Shown: in pieces, positions 42,001-53,300 of the stretch
Numbering within the stretch: the stretch's first letter is position 1
How the letters are laid out: each line of letters opens with the position of its first letter
NCBI GenBank assembly: GCA_037576195.1
Contig: CM075101.1
Span: 3,968,001 to 4,032,000 of the forward strand
Origin: Phytoseiulus persimilis
Lineage: Eukaryota > Arthropoda > Arachnida > Mesostigmata > Phytoseiidae
Reading direction: 5' to 3'
DNA: 64,000 bases
Position numbers and translations under genes: made by a program
Notes under the pieces: model-generated
The model's input: the letters and a program-made list of their open reading frames with translations, nothing else
What the model was told of the DNA's origin: nothing
Database searches by the model: none

Positions 42001-42716
42001 TTGAGTGAACACGAATTCGGCAAACGCGACGGACGAAATCGAAAAACGTGCTCCCTCCCCTGGAATGAGGCGAACCAATCGAGTTCTCCCTCGACGGAAG
42101 ACCCAGCAATTCTACAACTACCTGATTCGAGCCATTGCTGTCACCGAATGATGGTTCGAACGATTTGGTTAGAATCACTGAGGGAAGAACGGGGCAGGAG
42201 GCTTCATGAGCTTCGTTTCCAACTCATAACTGGGAGAGAGATCTCTGTTGTGACCGACAGCCTACAGTCGGAACGGCTCGCAGTTAGGATGAATCCAGGA
42301 CAAACAAAGACGAAGGCCGATGAACGAAGGAATAAACATCTTGCTTTGAACTTAAACAAGGCTCCTATGTGCCACTGTTTTCAACTGCCGAGAGAGACGA
42401 TAGCCCTCAAGCGCTTGATGGAATCGTGGCGGTCGAAGCACAGATGCGGATGAGTCCTTCTGAAATTTCGCAGTGAGTGTCGCCAGTGGGATGATCCTTC
42501 AACTTGAACGATCAACCCGCGCGTCACGCCCGAACAGAACTCATGCCCAGGCCATGGGAGTGGTCCTGATAAAGGACAGATGAAAACTGTTTCGTGGGAG
42601 AGATCTACGGATCATTCCGGTTCCGCCGAGGTGACGAGACCCGGGTCGAGGCTCTGCATTCACTATGATCTACCTATGTACCCGAGAGCTCACGCCTCGA
42701 TTCGCTGTTGTTGCAG

Positions 42717-42861
42717 TCGACGCCGAGTTTCCGTTTGTGCATTTCCACCTCGACCCGCAATTGCGGACCCGCTCGTTTCCCCAGCTGGCGCGCATTTACT
42801 CTCGATGCTCGTCGTGTTATGATTACCGGCAGGATGAAGAGGAGAACGACAACGAATACAT
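42717..42861 (+). other. Candidate internal exon of an unrecognised gene
   Basis: It is bounded by a pyrimidine-rich acceptor (TTCGCTGTTGTTGCAG) and a strong donor (ATACAT|GTAAGA). In between, one frame reads DAEFPFVHFHLDPQLRTRSF and QLARIYSRCSSCYDYRQDEE, ending with an acidic tail. Acceptor, open frame and donor agree, but the protein was not recognised. A long frame upstream (ATG at 41815 to 42453) and one downstream (to 43598, including EEACVMFACQQIMEESEHAE) could belong to the same transcript, without splice evidence. Confidence 0.3.
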
Positions 42862-44634
42862 GTAAGAGGGCAATAACGACGAAAGCGAAGAGAAGAAACG
42901 AGTGTTATTTCAACAAACAGACGCAACCGCCGCCGGTGCCGTGGCTGCTAAGCACGAAGACAGACCGACCCACTCACCCACCCACCCACCGACCAACCCA
43001 ACCAACCACCCGATCAGTCTTCGTTCGAGTGGGCAGGCAGTCTACGACGGAAGCGGCCGAATCTGGGGGACTGGAACTTGACACAACTTCGCGCGGACTC
43101 TAACCGATCAAACTCTGGAGGTGTAGGGTTCGAGACGACGGCGGCTGGAGCATCGGACCCTACGAAATATCTATAACAACTGGGATTTCGATCAGGAGAC
43201 TCAGCGGGAATACGGCGTTGGGACCGTTCCTCGAGGCCTCGAGTTCGGCTGTCGCCCCTTCTCGAGCTCATGGCCATGCAGCAGGACTCGGAATTTTAAA
43301 GGCTCCGCGGTCGCATCCCAGGTCGCTGCACAAAGCACCAAATGCAAACGATAGAGAGGAAGCCTGCGTGATGTTCGCATGCCAACAAATCATGGAGGAA
43401 TCCGAACACGCCGAGAAATTACAACTGAAGAATGAGATCGCTTGGTGGGATTATTTTAAAAATAAATCGCTTCCGAGCCGTATCCCGCCATCGCTCTCCC
43501 CAATAAAGTGGCTCCGTTGGAACTTTTCCGATTCAATCACGTCGAAACCTGATGCCAGATTCTCGGCAGCTGCGAGTTGTCGCGCGACCAGGACGTGATT
43601 TCTTCCGACGTCGCCCGAAAACACTGATCCTCACTTCCCCGAGTTCTTGACAGACAAACAGTCGGTGGTTCGGTCGGCTGCGAGGTCTCTCGTTTGTTTC
43701 AGTAACTCAGCCCCAGCCTAAATATTGACACCAACAGTTCGACGCTGGCAGCAGTTCTAACATCAACTAAAAGCTGAACTCGGGGAGAAAGAGAACGAAC
43801 GAGATATATCCGATCATATTCTCCGGTTCGAGAAAGGGTTTTCTCTGCAGCGACGAACATCACCGTCGGCACCAGGTTTCTCTCCGCTCCTGCCAGAATC
43901 GCTTCCAAATCGTGCTCAAGATGAGGCGTCTCGTTTTTCAACGTTGCCGTCAACTCATGAATTCGCTCGGTGGTTTCATCGTGCCTCTATGTCGGTCATT
44001 GGCTGCGTCAGAGTGAAGCGAGAAAAAAAATATTGAGCGGGAAGCTTGATCCCTCGACGAGAGGGTGGTAAGCGAGCGATGAAAGGCGTTCCGGAAACAT
44101 AGCTCGGTCTGCCGTTAAAGTTGTGCTTTGAGCTCTGTTTCTGTTTACGGAAACGAGAGGGAAGAGGAACACGGGAAGCAACAACCCGTTTTTCGGTCGC
44201 ACATCGCTGGTAGTCGCGCCGGAATCAACAGACAGAGAGATCAATATCCTGGGCTGACGAGTTGTTGAAGTCGTGGCACTGCCCAGGATCGATCATTCGA
44301 GGAATTTCCCAATAAAATTAAACTCCGAGCTCTTCATACACTTTCAGAAACTGGTTCTTGGAAATTAAAAAGAAAGATCTCCAGTGGAGCACCTGAAACA
44401 TTGATCTGGGATATTCGAGAGATGGGAGAAACAACACTTGTTTTCGAGTTGGGACATTCAGAGCTCTATTTCGAAAATCGAGGACCGATCACTCATTTTA
44501 CAAACTGGGTGGCGTAATCCGATTCGCTGACCCGCGCTCCTCCGCCTTAGTGCTCTCAAAATAATGACTGCTACCACGAGAGCTTTGGAAGCTAGATGTT
44601 CCTGAGAATGCTCGCTCTGATTTCATCGGATTAT

Positions 44635-44682
44635 GATCTTGCCGACTCCTTCGAATCTGATCTCGCCGACTCCTTCGAATCT
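44635..44682. repeat. Two-copy 24-bp tandem repeat
   Basis: GATCTTGCCGACTCCTTCGA-ATCT is followed immediately by the same 24 bases with one change (T to C), then a partial third copy. The 24-base period keeps frame and would read DLADSFES twice on the plus strand, inside a 68-codon frame starting at 44596 that has no other support as a gene. Confidence 0.85.
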
Positions 44683-45565
44683 GATTCCGCTTCGCCAGAG
44701 TCGTGGTTCAAGGTTTCCAGTGAGGCGATGCTCCGGAAAAAACGATTTCGATTAGGAGTGGCTCGGAAAACAGCGGAGCTTGAGAATTCCCACATCAGGT
44801 AAGAGTTCGCCCACTTTGAGCAAGAGGGCGCGGGAAACACTCCGAATATCGAAGCAAACCAGGTGTGCGTCAAGGCCTATTCATCGAATTCCCACTGGTC
44901 TTCACGTCAGTTCCCCGCTAGTCCAGGGAGCGGCTCGGGTGGCTTTCGTTCTGTGTTCACGGTTCGTAGCCTATACGCTCCGTACTTCCCTCCAATCACA
45001 ACGTTGACGCGGAGATCCGCCATTTGCTCATTTGTGCTGCTCGCGGACGGCTAGACCCGCTTAACTGATCGTTGTAACGACAGGGACACGTTTCGATCGA
45101 TGAACACACACAGGAACAACATATTCACGATATCCAAGTCCTTTTCGCTCATATTTTACAGACTCGAGGTTTCTCAACGAAACTTCTGATCGGCTTGTAC
45201 AGATGATGATCGATCAGAACATTTGAGGGTGCTCACAGGGGTGGCGATATTGACTTGGAAACTTCAATCAGAATGATTCCCAGAGCCGAGGGATCGATAA
45301 GGTAGACACTGTTGGGTCATGAGGTGTGGGTGATGATGCGTTCTCAACTCGGGATATTGCAAGCGGAGCCTCCTGAAGGATCCGAACATAGCTGTTTCCT
45401 CGACAGAGTTCGATCTGTCGAAAATTCAATGAGGGCGAATGATATCCTCGATATTGAATGATTTGAAAACCCGTTCACTGGACGCTGGCTTGGGTGGAGC
45501 GCTCTCGATGCCTGCGGGTAGAGAAATGGATGCGTAAGACGAATTTCAAGGGAAGAAACTGTCGA

Positions 45566-47337
45566 TCAAAAATTATTTCCGAGTGCGTAAATGGTCGAGG
45601 CAACGAGCCTCGGCTCACCGGGCGTTGGGGGCCAAATGCTGGGCATCAGAATCCTCCGAACCTGTTCTTGTAACCTAAATATGTGGAAAAGGGGCGAACT
45701 CTCGACTGGCAGAGGTTCCCGTTGCAGTTGCAGCATTTGGAGTTCACTCAGCGAGTTCTGATGGGCAGCTAAGGTCAAGTGATCCCGACTGTCCCTCTCG
45801 CGGTCAGAGGTGATGGAAAGTCTCTGTGTTTTGTAACTCAGGGCATCTTCCATTGACTTCGCTTCGGGCTCATTCTGACCTTCAACGTGGAAATGGCCTT
45901 CTTCGCTATACGGTAGCTGCCGGAGACGAATCGAGGAATTGGGACGTCTTTTCCGCCGTCGGAGGTTTCCGTTCTCGAACATTTCTTCGCCCTTCGTGTC
46001 AAGCGTCCAGTAATTCCCCTTGCCTACAAAACCATTACAGCAATCGTCAGCGCACTTCTGACAACGGGCGGTAAGTTTTACTGTTCCTGTGTGATGGGCT
46101 ATCCAACTCAGCCGGTTATCAGGTCGAAACGGGTTTTCTAAGACGCGGCTGGAGAAACATGACCTTCGGCCAGCCAAAGGGAATCCGGCGCGTAAGAGGC
46201 GTATAGTTTATTTATTGCTATTTTCGAGTGGCTTCGAGATTGGCTCTCAGTTAGCACACAGAACAGACAGGACGGCACGTCTGCTGAAACGCTCTCGAGT
46301 CCGGTAGGTTGTTGACGAGCGAGCGTCAACCAAGAAAAAAGGTCACGGAACCCATTGACCGATCCTTATCTCATTCAGGCTGCCTATCTGTCCACGCTGC
46401 CGTTCATGTTCACTTCCGTTCCGTCAGTCGCTCACACGGTGAACCTTCGTCTTTTCTCCCTCCTCCTCGACGTTATCGCCGAATCTTGAATCGATACAAA
46501 CGAATACGGGGCGATACACAAACCGGCGCCAATAATCTGCGCTGATCATCAACCGACAGTTTGCCCAACTCGAGAGCTCGGTGGGCGAGTCGGACAAAGT
46601 CGGAGCACTTTCCGGAGACACTCGAGCAAGCCAATCGACTGGCGCTTTGAATTAGAGCTCGGAAACATCCTCCTCAGGAATCAGCAACTTCTCGGACGAC
46701 GATATGTGTCTTGCTCAGGCCAAGGACCAAAGTGCCGCATTAGGCTTCCATTCGTAACGCAGATATCGCTAGAGATATTCTCGGGAGTACCACCGCCGCC
46801 GCAGGTATCACAAAGGTGGCTACAGATAACGGCACGGATATCTCCGGATGTACTACGACAAGTATTCCTGAAGAAATCACCTCTGGTGGTTATTGACTCA
46901 CCGGGCTTGCCTTTCTCTCGGGGGATTTTGACGAAGCAGTCGTTCAGCGACAGGTTGTGTCGTATCGAGTTCTGCCAGCCTTGCTTGTTGTCTTTGTAGT
47001 ATGGAAAGTTCTCCATAATGAAGTTGTAAATCCCGTTCAACGTGATCTTCTGCTCGGGCGCGCTTCGGATGGCCATTGCGATCAGTGCAATGTAGCTGCA
47101 CGGGGGTTTTCGATGGAGATTCGAGATTTTCTTGGAATCAGGAACCCTGCCGGGTACGATTGCATGACGAGTCGGGGAGCTTTCGAAAAGATCCTCGGCA
47201 AACCGAGGGTCCAGTATGAACGATTCCGTCCGGTACTGTCGAATCTGGTCTCGCTGGAGCTGCGATTGTTGCATATGGCCCTGTTGCTGATGCTGTTGCT
47301 GAAGAGAGAGATCCATGGGTGGTGGCGAAGCCGACAT
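45566..47337 (-). CDS. Forkhead transcription factor, FoxL1-like, 2 exons
   Basis: Exons are 47337-46902 and 46023-45566, joined by GT-AG (CCCG|GTGAGT and TTTTGTAG|GC) in phase 1; 297 aa from the Met at 47337. Upstream in-frame sequence continues, with another ATG near 47512, so the N-terminus is uncertain. The forkhead domain begins at [15 protein letters not shown], followed by [17 protein letters not shown], the recognition helix [20 protein letters not shown], then REKGKPG, and after the intron [18 protein letters not shown] and the basic wing RRRKRRP. PREKGxPG plus ENGNxRRRKR points to FoxL1. The intron position recalls FoxI genes, which have DEDDPG there, so FoxI or FoxC are weaker alternatives. 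The usual KPPYSY Tyr is Cys (TGC for TAC). Forkhead proteins bind DNA as monomers and act in the nucleus as developmental regulators. Gln-rich stretches flank the domain on the N-terminal side, and the C-terminal half has no recognised motif. Confidence 0.88.
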
Positions 47338-50300
47338 CCTTCCGGATTTGAGGGGAGATTCCCGAAGTGAACCCTCCTTCCGCCCCCGCCGCTGTGTCAG
47401 GCTCCCTCGGCTTCTCAGTCTGTAAACAAAACGCCACTCAAGGTTCTGTTCCTCAACTCGAGAAAGCCCGCGGAGGCTCAGAGAATCCCGAGAGACGGGC
47501 GTCGTTACCATCCGAAACAGGAGTAACGCTGGAGATTTGTCGAACTCGAGAATCGGCGAGCCGAGTTTGGGAGCCGCGACAAAACCAAAGACGGTGGTAA
47601 ACACGGCGGCCAGGCAGCGCGGATGACTTTTATCTCATAGGCAGTCGCCTCGCGATCAACAACAGCTTGAGCCCAGCCGGATGGCACCGGCCGACAGAAT
47701 AACTGTTTGCTAGTAAAAACCGACCGTAGCTGAATCGAGCGCGCAGCTACTCACACCGCTCGGTTACGCCGACCTGTTAATTCTTCTTGTTTCCATCTTC
47801 ACATTTTCACTCGGATTCGAAACACGACACACATTCAGAGCGGATGCTGAGCAGTTCACGTCTAGGGGATCGTGTAGGAATAAACTCTCCGCACGAAGAT
47901 TCGCGCCCTCGCCTCCGCTTTCTCATCCGTTCTCTCACAGGCTTGATACTTTTGTCAAAGTGTCCGTTGGTCAAAGCTCGATGTCTCCACATTCGATTTA
48001 CCGGTCTGGTCAGGAATCGCCGTGATCAGCAGAGCATAGCTCCGAACATGGTGATGTATCAAGAACTCGCTGCATTCTGGTACGGCGGTAACAGCTGCTC
48101 GGGAGCTTCGTCGATAGTCCCCATGTAAGCGGTGTCCCTGTGAAATGAGAACTTTTTCGGTTCGTCTCCTAGAAGCCGTAGCTCGGCCTGATCGTGACGG
48201 AATGTCGGAGGATGAGTGGCTCATGAACGAGGACATATTTCCCCCGAGAATAAATTGAGGTTTCCATCCGGTCAAAGTCAAAGTGGTTGTATCGGAAAAC
48301 TCGTTTTCTTCTGTTCAACGCGGTCCCCCACCGCAGCAGCTCGGAGAACGAGCGGTGTCTGGGTGGTCAACCGAGTCCTCTCCGAAAGAAACGCGGGGGT
48401 TTTCATTGAAATCATTCGCGGTTCTACGGTTCGTCAGAGAGAATTGTTGCGTTGCCGGAAGAAAATGATGCGGCCTCCTCTGCGTTTCGGCCTGTGCCTC
48501 TGAAACTGATGCAGAGTGTGATCCCGAAAATTGCTCATTTCGAGCTCATCTGCCAAATCAGACGCTTTCCAGGATCATCCGACCGCTTCCCGATTCATCG
48601 AGATTCCGACAACGTCTGATCAGAGCTCGAGAACGATCCAATACAGTACGACCCCAATCATTTCATCTAACCGATTCGGAGAAGGGTTGAAATAATCAAT
48701 GTTGAAACAATCGAGGTCGCACTGTATTTGAAATTGTATTAATTCGGATCGTATCGTGATCAGAGTACCATACCTTTGTCAATCCTTCTGAGGTCTCCAA
48801 AAATAAATAAGTTATTGATAGGGGATATCGAGGCGGCCATTTTGATTTGAAATTCGTGGATGTGATGGAAATTGCGTTAGGAAATGGTTTCGAAAATGAC
48901 CTGTTTTTTTCGTCGAGGTCTCCCTGAAATTGATCGTGAAAACGTCAATATACATCGGATCGAACTTGAGGGAGGGGGTGTCGAATTGGACGCACCAAAG
49001 GAAGCCAGTCATTCGCCAGAAAATCGATCGGAGTTGTCTCGTTTCCTCGCCGTCCCTCCCGTAACTCCTAAACTAGGCGGAGTTGGAGGTGTCTCCTGAG
49101 GTGAAAATCACTGACCACTGAGAGATGAGTGAATCATCCGAATATTTAGCTGCAAGGTCCATCCAACGATTATCGATTTCCACCGGAAATCCGCCTCATT
49201 CAGGTTTTCAAGGCGATGAGATAACTCCGATCGGCTTTCCGGCTCTCCTTCGCGCGTCGAGCTTTCCTAATAAGCATTTCCTGACCGCAAGTTCCATCAT
49301 ATCCACTTGAATTCCGGAATTTACCATGAAAATGACCGCCTTCATGTCTTCTATGGATCACTCTTCGACTCTCGAAGATATTCCGAGACTTGACAAAGTC
49401 ACGCCAAAAACAAGATCGGGCTCGAAAATTCCCGACTATAAAATGTCATCCTGTATATTGTTGAACTTTCAGTGAAAATTCTTTGTTCATTCCACATAGC
49501 CTCCATCGTTCCCGGAAGCCCGAGCAGGCCCTCCATAGAGCATCTGGAGGGAGTTTATCGGAAGTGTCTCCAATCGTCTCCTTGACAGAGTCAGCGTCTG
49601 AATGCCGTACTTGTTCGACAGGCCCCCAACGTAGTAGTCGAGCGGGCTCAGACCTGGGGGTTGGGCGGCCACAAATCTTCAGCCGGAATGAGGTGTCCAA
49701 CCGTTCGGGTTCTGAGTGAGCCGGTTCCGAACAAAGGTTTTATGAAGCCGCATCCAGCTGGAATATGAAGCTTCACACCCTGGGTACCGCAGCTCGGTCC
49801 TAAACTCAGGCCTCTTCTGTCCATGTTCCTGAGCTCTGCTCGGTGTGAGGAACCTTTTCATCCGTCGGATTCTCGAGAAATCGGTATTGTGTTCGAATTT
49901 ACCTCGAAGGAGCCTGTTAGGGTAGATGGACTCGAAATAAGCGTTTTCCGCCATCATAATTCCATTCATCTTATCGATACTTTCAGAGCTACAGCCCAAA
50001 GTAAAAAAGAGGCCACAGAACGCTCCCGGCGAAAACTCCCGCGTTTTCCCTTGGGAGGGTCTCGGACTCGTATGACACACTTAGATACCGGGAACATTTC
50101 AGCTCGCAGACTCCGCGGAACGAGAGAGGATGGGTTTCCAGATTGAATCACTTGCACAAAATCGATAAACCGAGCGAGATATATACCATAGTTCTGTTCA
50201 CGAACTCTCCGGCGCTATTTGACCTCAGGAAATCCGTCGAGATTCGGCGGAGCTTTGGCTACCGGAAGATGGGCCAAAATAATCCTCATCTCAGCTCGGG

Positions 50301-53300
50301 CACCAGCCCCATAGACTGGAAAGTTTATTCTGGAGTTTTAAAAAGTTGGAATTCCACGTACTGTAAGAGTGGACGACAAGCTCGTCGAACGTATTACCTC
50401 GGGCGACCGCTCGACGTACCCAGTCCTCGATCGAATCTTGGTTGAAGGAGGGAAAAACTGAATGGACCAGAGAACGGGTTATGGTCACGTTCTAGTAGGG
50501 AGCGATGGCGGCCGACCGGCTGCTTGCTCCCTCGTTGCAAACCGTGCTGTTCGTCGGCGACGAATGTGACATCACGCGCGAGCTGACATTCATATCCTAC
50601 ATACTGCCCGAGCGGATTGGATCAGTGCCGCAAAACGAGTTGAATCCTCTTGCAAGGACGCCAATAACGAGCTAAATCTGTCAACCGAACTCACCAGTTG
50701 TGCTCGATGTACTCTCACTCCATGAAAAATTAACGCACAATATCTTATCTCCTATCGCGATGAGTGCTGTTGTAATGGTCCCAAGTGAGACCGGGGCGGT
50801 TTATTCACGCGCTGGCTGAGCGAATCTCCGTTGCAGAACGTCACGGAACGATCAGTGTTTCGGTCGCTCGCCCCAAGTACTCGGCTCTCTAAGCAAATCA
50901 AACTCCATCGGCGACACGTCAAATCAAAGAATCTGATCGACGGGTCAGAACAAAGCCGGTTTAGCGCACAACTGATCATCCGATGAGGTTTCAAAAGCCT
51001 GAACTCACGTGGCGATAGGAAAGAGACGCTTTGACCCTTCCCGCTGCCTTCCCCGTATCCTAGGCGAGCCGCTGTCAACGAGGAGGAGATCCGCCCACTC
51101 GCGTGGAATGTGAGTTCTGTGCGGAATCGAAACACATCAAACAAAGGAATCCAATTAAGAAGCGAACTATTGAATGGCAACGCTCCTTCACGCCTCTGGA
51201 CTCTCACACCTGAGAACTGTACTGGTACGTCGGAGGCAGGAAGAGGTTAATACTGACATAGGGGACGCTTCATAAATTCAATCCAAATGAGGTCCAAAGC
51301 TCGGCTTGACTTGAAATTCGGGCCCTGGCATCGACTTTCGTGGTCTCCCTCCATTTGGAACGGTCTCAACCCCGCGAGTTTCTCGGAGCGGAGCAACGCA
51401 AGAAGTGAGCTCGTTACTCCGGAAAATATAAGCGCGCGAAGAGGAAACGCTTCGACGCTGCCAAGGAACGTCGACGCCGGAGAGAAGTATCCGAGTATTT
51501 CGACGTATTTGGCGGTATGTTTATGAAGAAAACACCAAAAATATTTATGAAGAATTCTCCATTTAGCCAAACAATAAGGTCGCATAAATACCGACCGGAC
51601 TTTCGGATGATCTCCAAACAAAGGGCAGGCTGAAAGAAATATGAATGTGGAAAATCCACCTCGAGCTCAACAAAGCACGGGTCGCGCACATGAGAGGGGA
51701 AGTCAATGCGCGCTGGTCAGGAAACCGGGATCCGCCGATTCAGCAGATGGAAAACGAGCGTTAATTGACGGCGTCAGATTGCGCAATCAGGGATCGATGC
51801 CTCAGACGGTATGGAAGGGCTTCGCCACCCTAACAGATCAGGAAAACTGATAGCCCTCTTCCGATAACTACTGGCCGAGGGCACTGACGAAGAAGCAGTG
51901 GGGATGAGTCACGTGGGAGCTCCGATATCCTCAATGGTTTGTTTAGCGTGATCCGACCACTAATCGACATCTTCGGCGGCACTGGTCGCTACTGGAGATG
52001 GAAGGTACTGAATTCCCTGGACTTCTCTCGTCGCCTACCACACTGGAGCTTGCATTCAGTGCTTCGAGGATGTAAAATCGAAATTGCCGATATTTTCCCT
52101 CGGAATTAACCCTGGCGAAATCCGCATTCGCGATCTCCCATAACAGTGCAAGGAGGACTCCTACGATAGTGGTTCACTCAATCAAGAGCCCCTTCGGAAA
52201 ATGTGGGGAAAGCTTCTCCATGATACTCCAAGAGGTTCACTTCGTCGGACCGAACAATGATCATCTACCTGTGGTCCTAATTGAACCTTTACCCCGGCAT
52301 CGGCGGGTGTCGGAGTTTTCCTCAATGTAAACTTCTCGATTCCATTCAGAGCGCTCAAGTCAGCGCTTCGACTCGCATGGTTGGAGAATTCGGCTCTCAG
52401 TGATATTTTTCCGAGATCCCGATCTCTACTCGATGAGCCCCCCGTCCACTTTTCGAGGCCTCGGTAACACGGCCGTCCATTGAATACACACTACCTGCTC
52501 AATACAGAGTGGCATCGTAGCGTAGGTCTTCACGGCAAAATGACATACCACCTCATCCGAATATTTCGAGGGGTGAACGTCACAGTTAAAAGTCCGTACA
52601 ATGCAGACGGCCCGTCAATCTTAACATTGACTGTGAACAGATGGAGTCGAGGTGAAGTTTCATGTAAGGAGCAACTCATGACGACACCTGCAACCCTCCA
52701 GGGTGCGACACACAGCGTCACTTTTCTCCGATACGGCTCACGTTTGATGACGATCATTATTAGAGCTTGGAAGTTCAGGCATTATTCATTAATCAGCATC
52801 CATCAGTCCGTGGATTAACAGGTGGATGGATGGATAGATTGATGAATTAAGCGTCTTTGAAATGAGAACTGATAAACTCAGCCATCAGGGACTAATTAAA
52901 CAATCTCCCCATATGGATAGATGGGAGGTACAAAATGATGAATGCCTGAACTTCCAAGCTCTGGTCGTTATGTGATATTCTGAGTAAATGCCCTGATATC
53001 AACACAGTTTCGTGAACTGGAGGGAAAAGGATTTAGAACAACAGTCGTTGAGAGATCCAGAGCGTCGCAGATCTCGAGGACCAAAGCTCTGCACTGTGAG
53101 CGCTCCAATTTTCGTAGGGCCGACACTCGATTGTAGATGTGGTGTAAGCGTCGTGAATGATTGTCGAGGTCTCTGATTGGAGCTTACCAAGCACCCAAGT
53201 TTGAATGATTTCGAGCGGATGGTCTTGCAAGACAGAGTCTCGGTTCCTGAGCGCGTTTCCACCATGAGAAGGAATGCCGAAAGAGTGCAAGTTGACATTT

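Larger units (their letters stand above)
35964..45565. other. Mostly unassigned region between STX16 and the forkhead gene
   Basis: About 9.6 kb. It contains a small inverted-repeat element (38963-39074), an 18-base G run (37726-37743), a short tandem repeat (44635-44682), a CCAC-rich patch near 42966-43010 and several exon-like frames listed separately. A 92-codon frame with a true ATG at 40104-40382 is polar, and an open minus-strand frame spans 40955-41245. Neither shows a known family. Confidence 0.45.

Noticed and set aside
41815..42453. 212-codon plus-strand frame, the longest unassigned one
   Set aside because: No known motif, biased toward charged residues with CAAACAAACA-type simple sequence, no splice evidence; a chance frame of this length is not surprising in 64 kb. 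Kept only as context for the exon candidate at 42717.
43362..43598. Frame with EESEHAEKL, reminiscent of the ferritin EEREHAEKL helix
   Set aside because: The rest of the ferritin fold is absent, flanking residues do not align and the upstream acceptor is poor, so the short match is probably coincidence.
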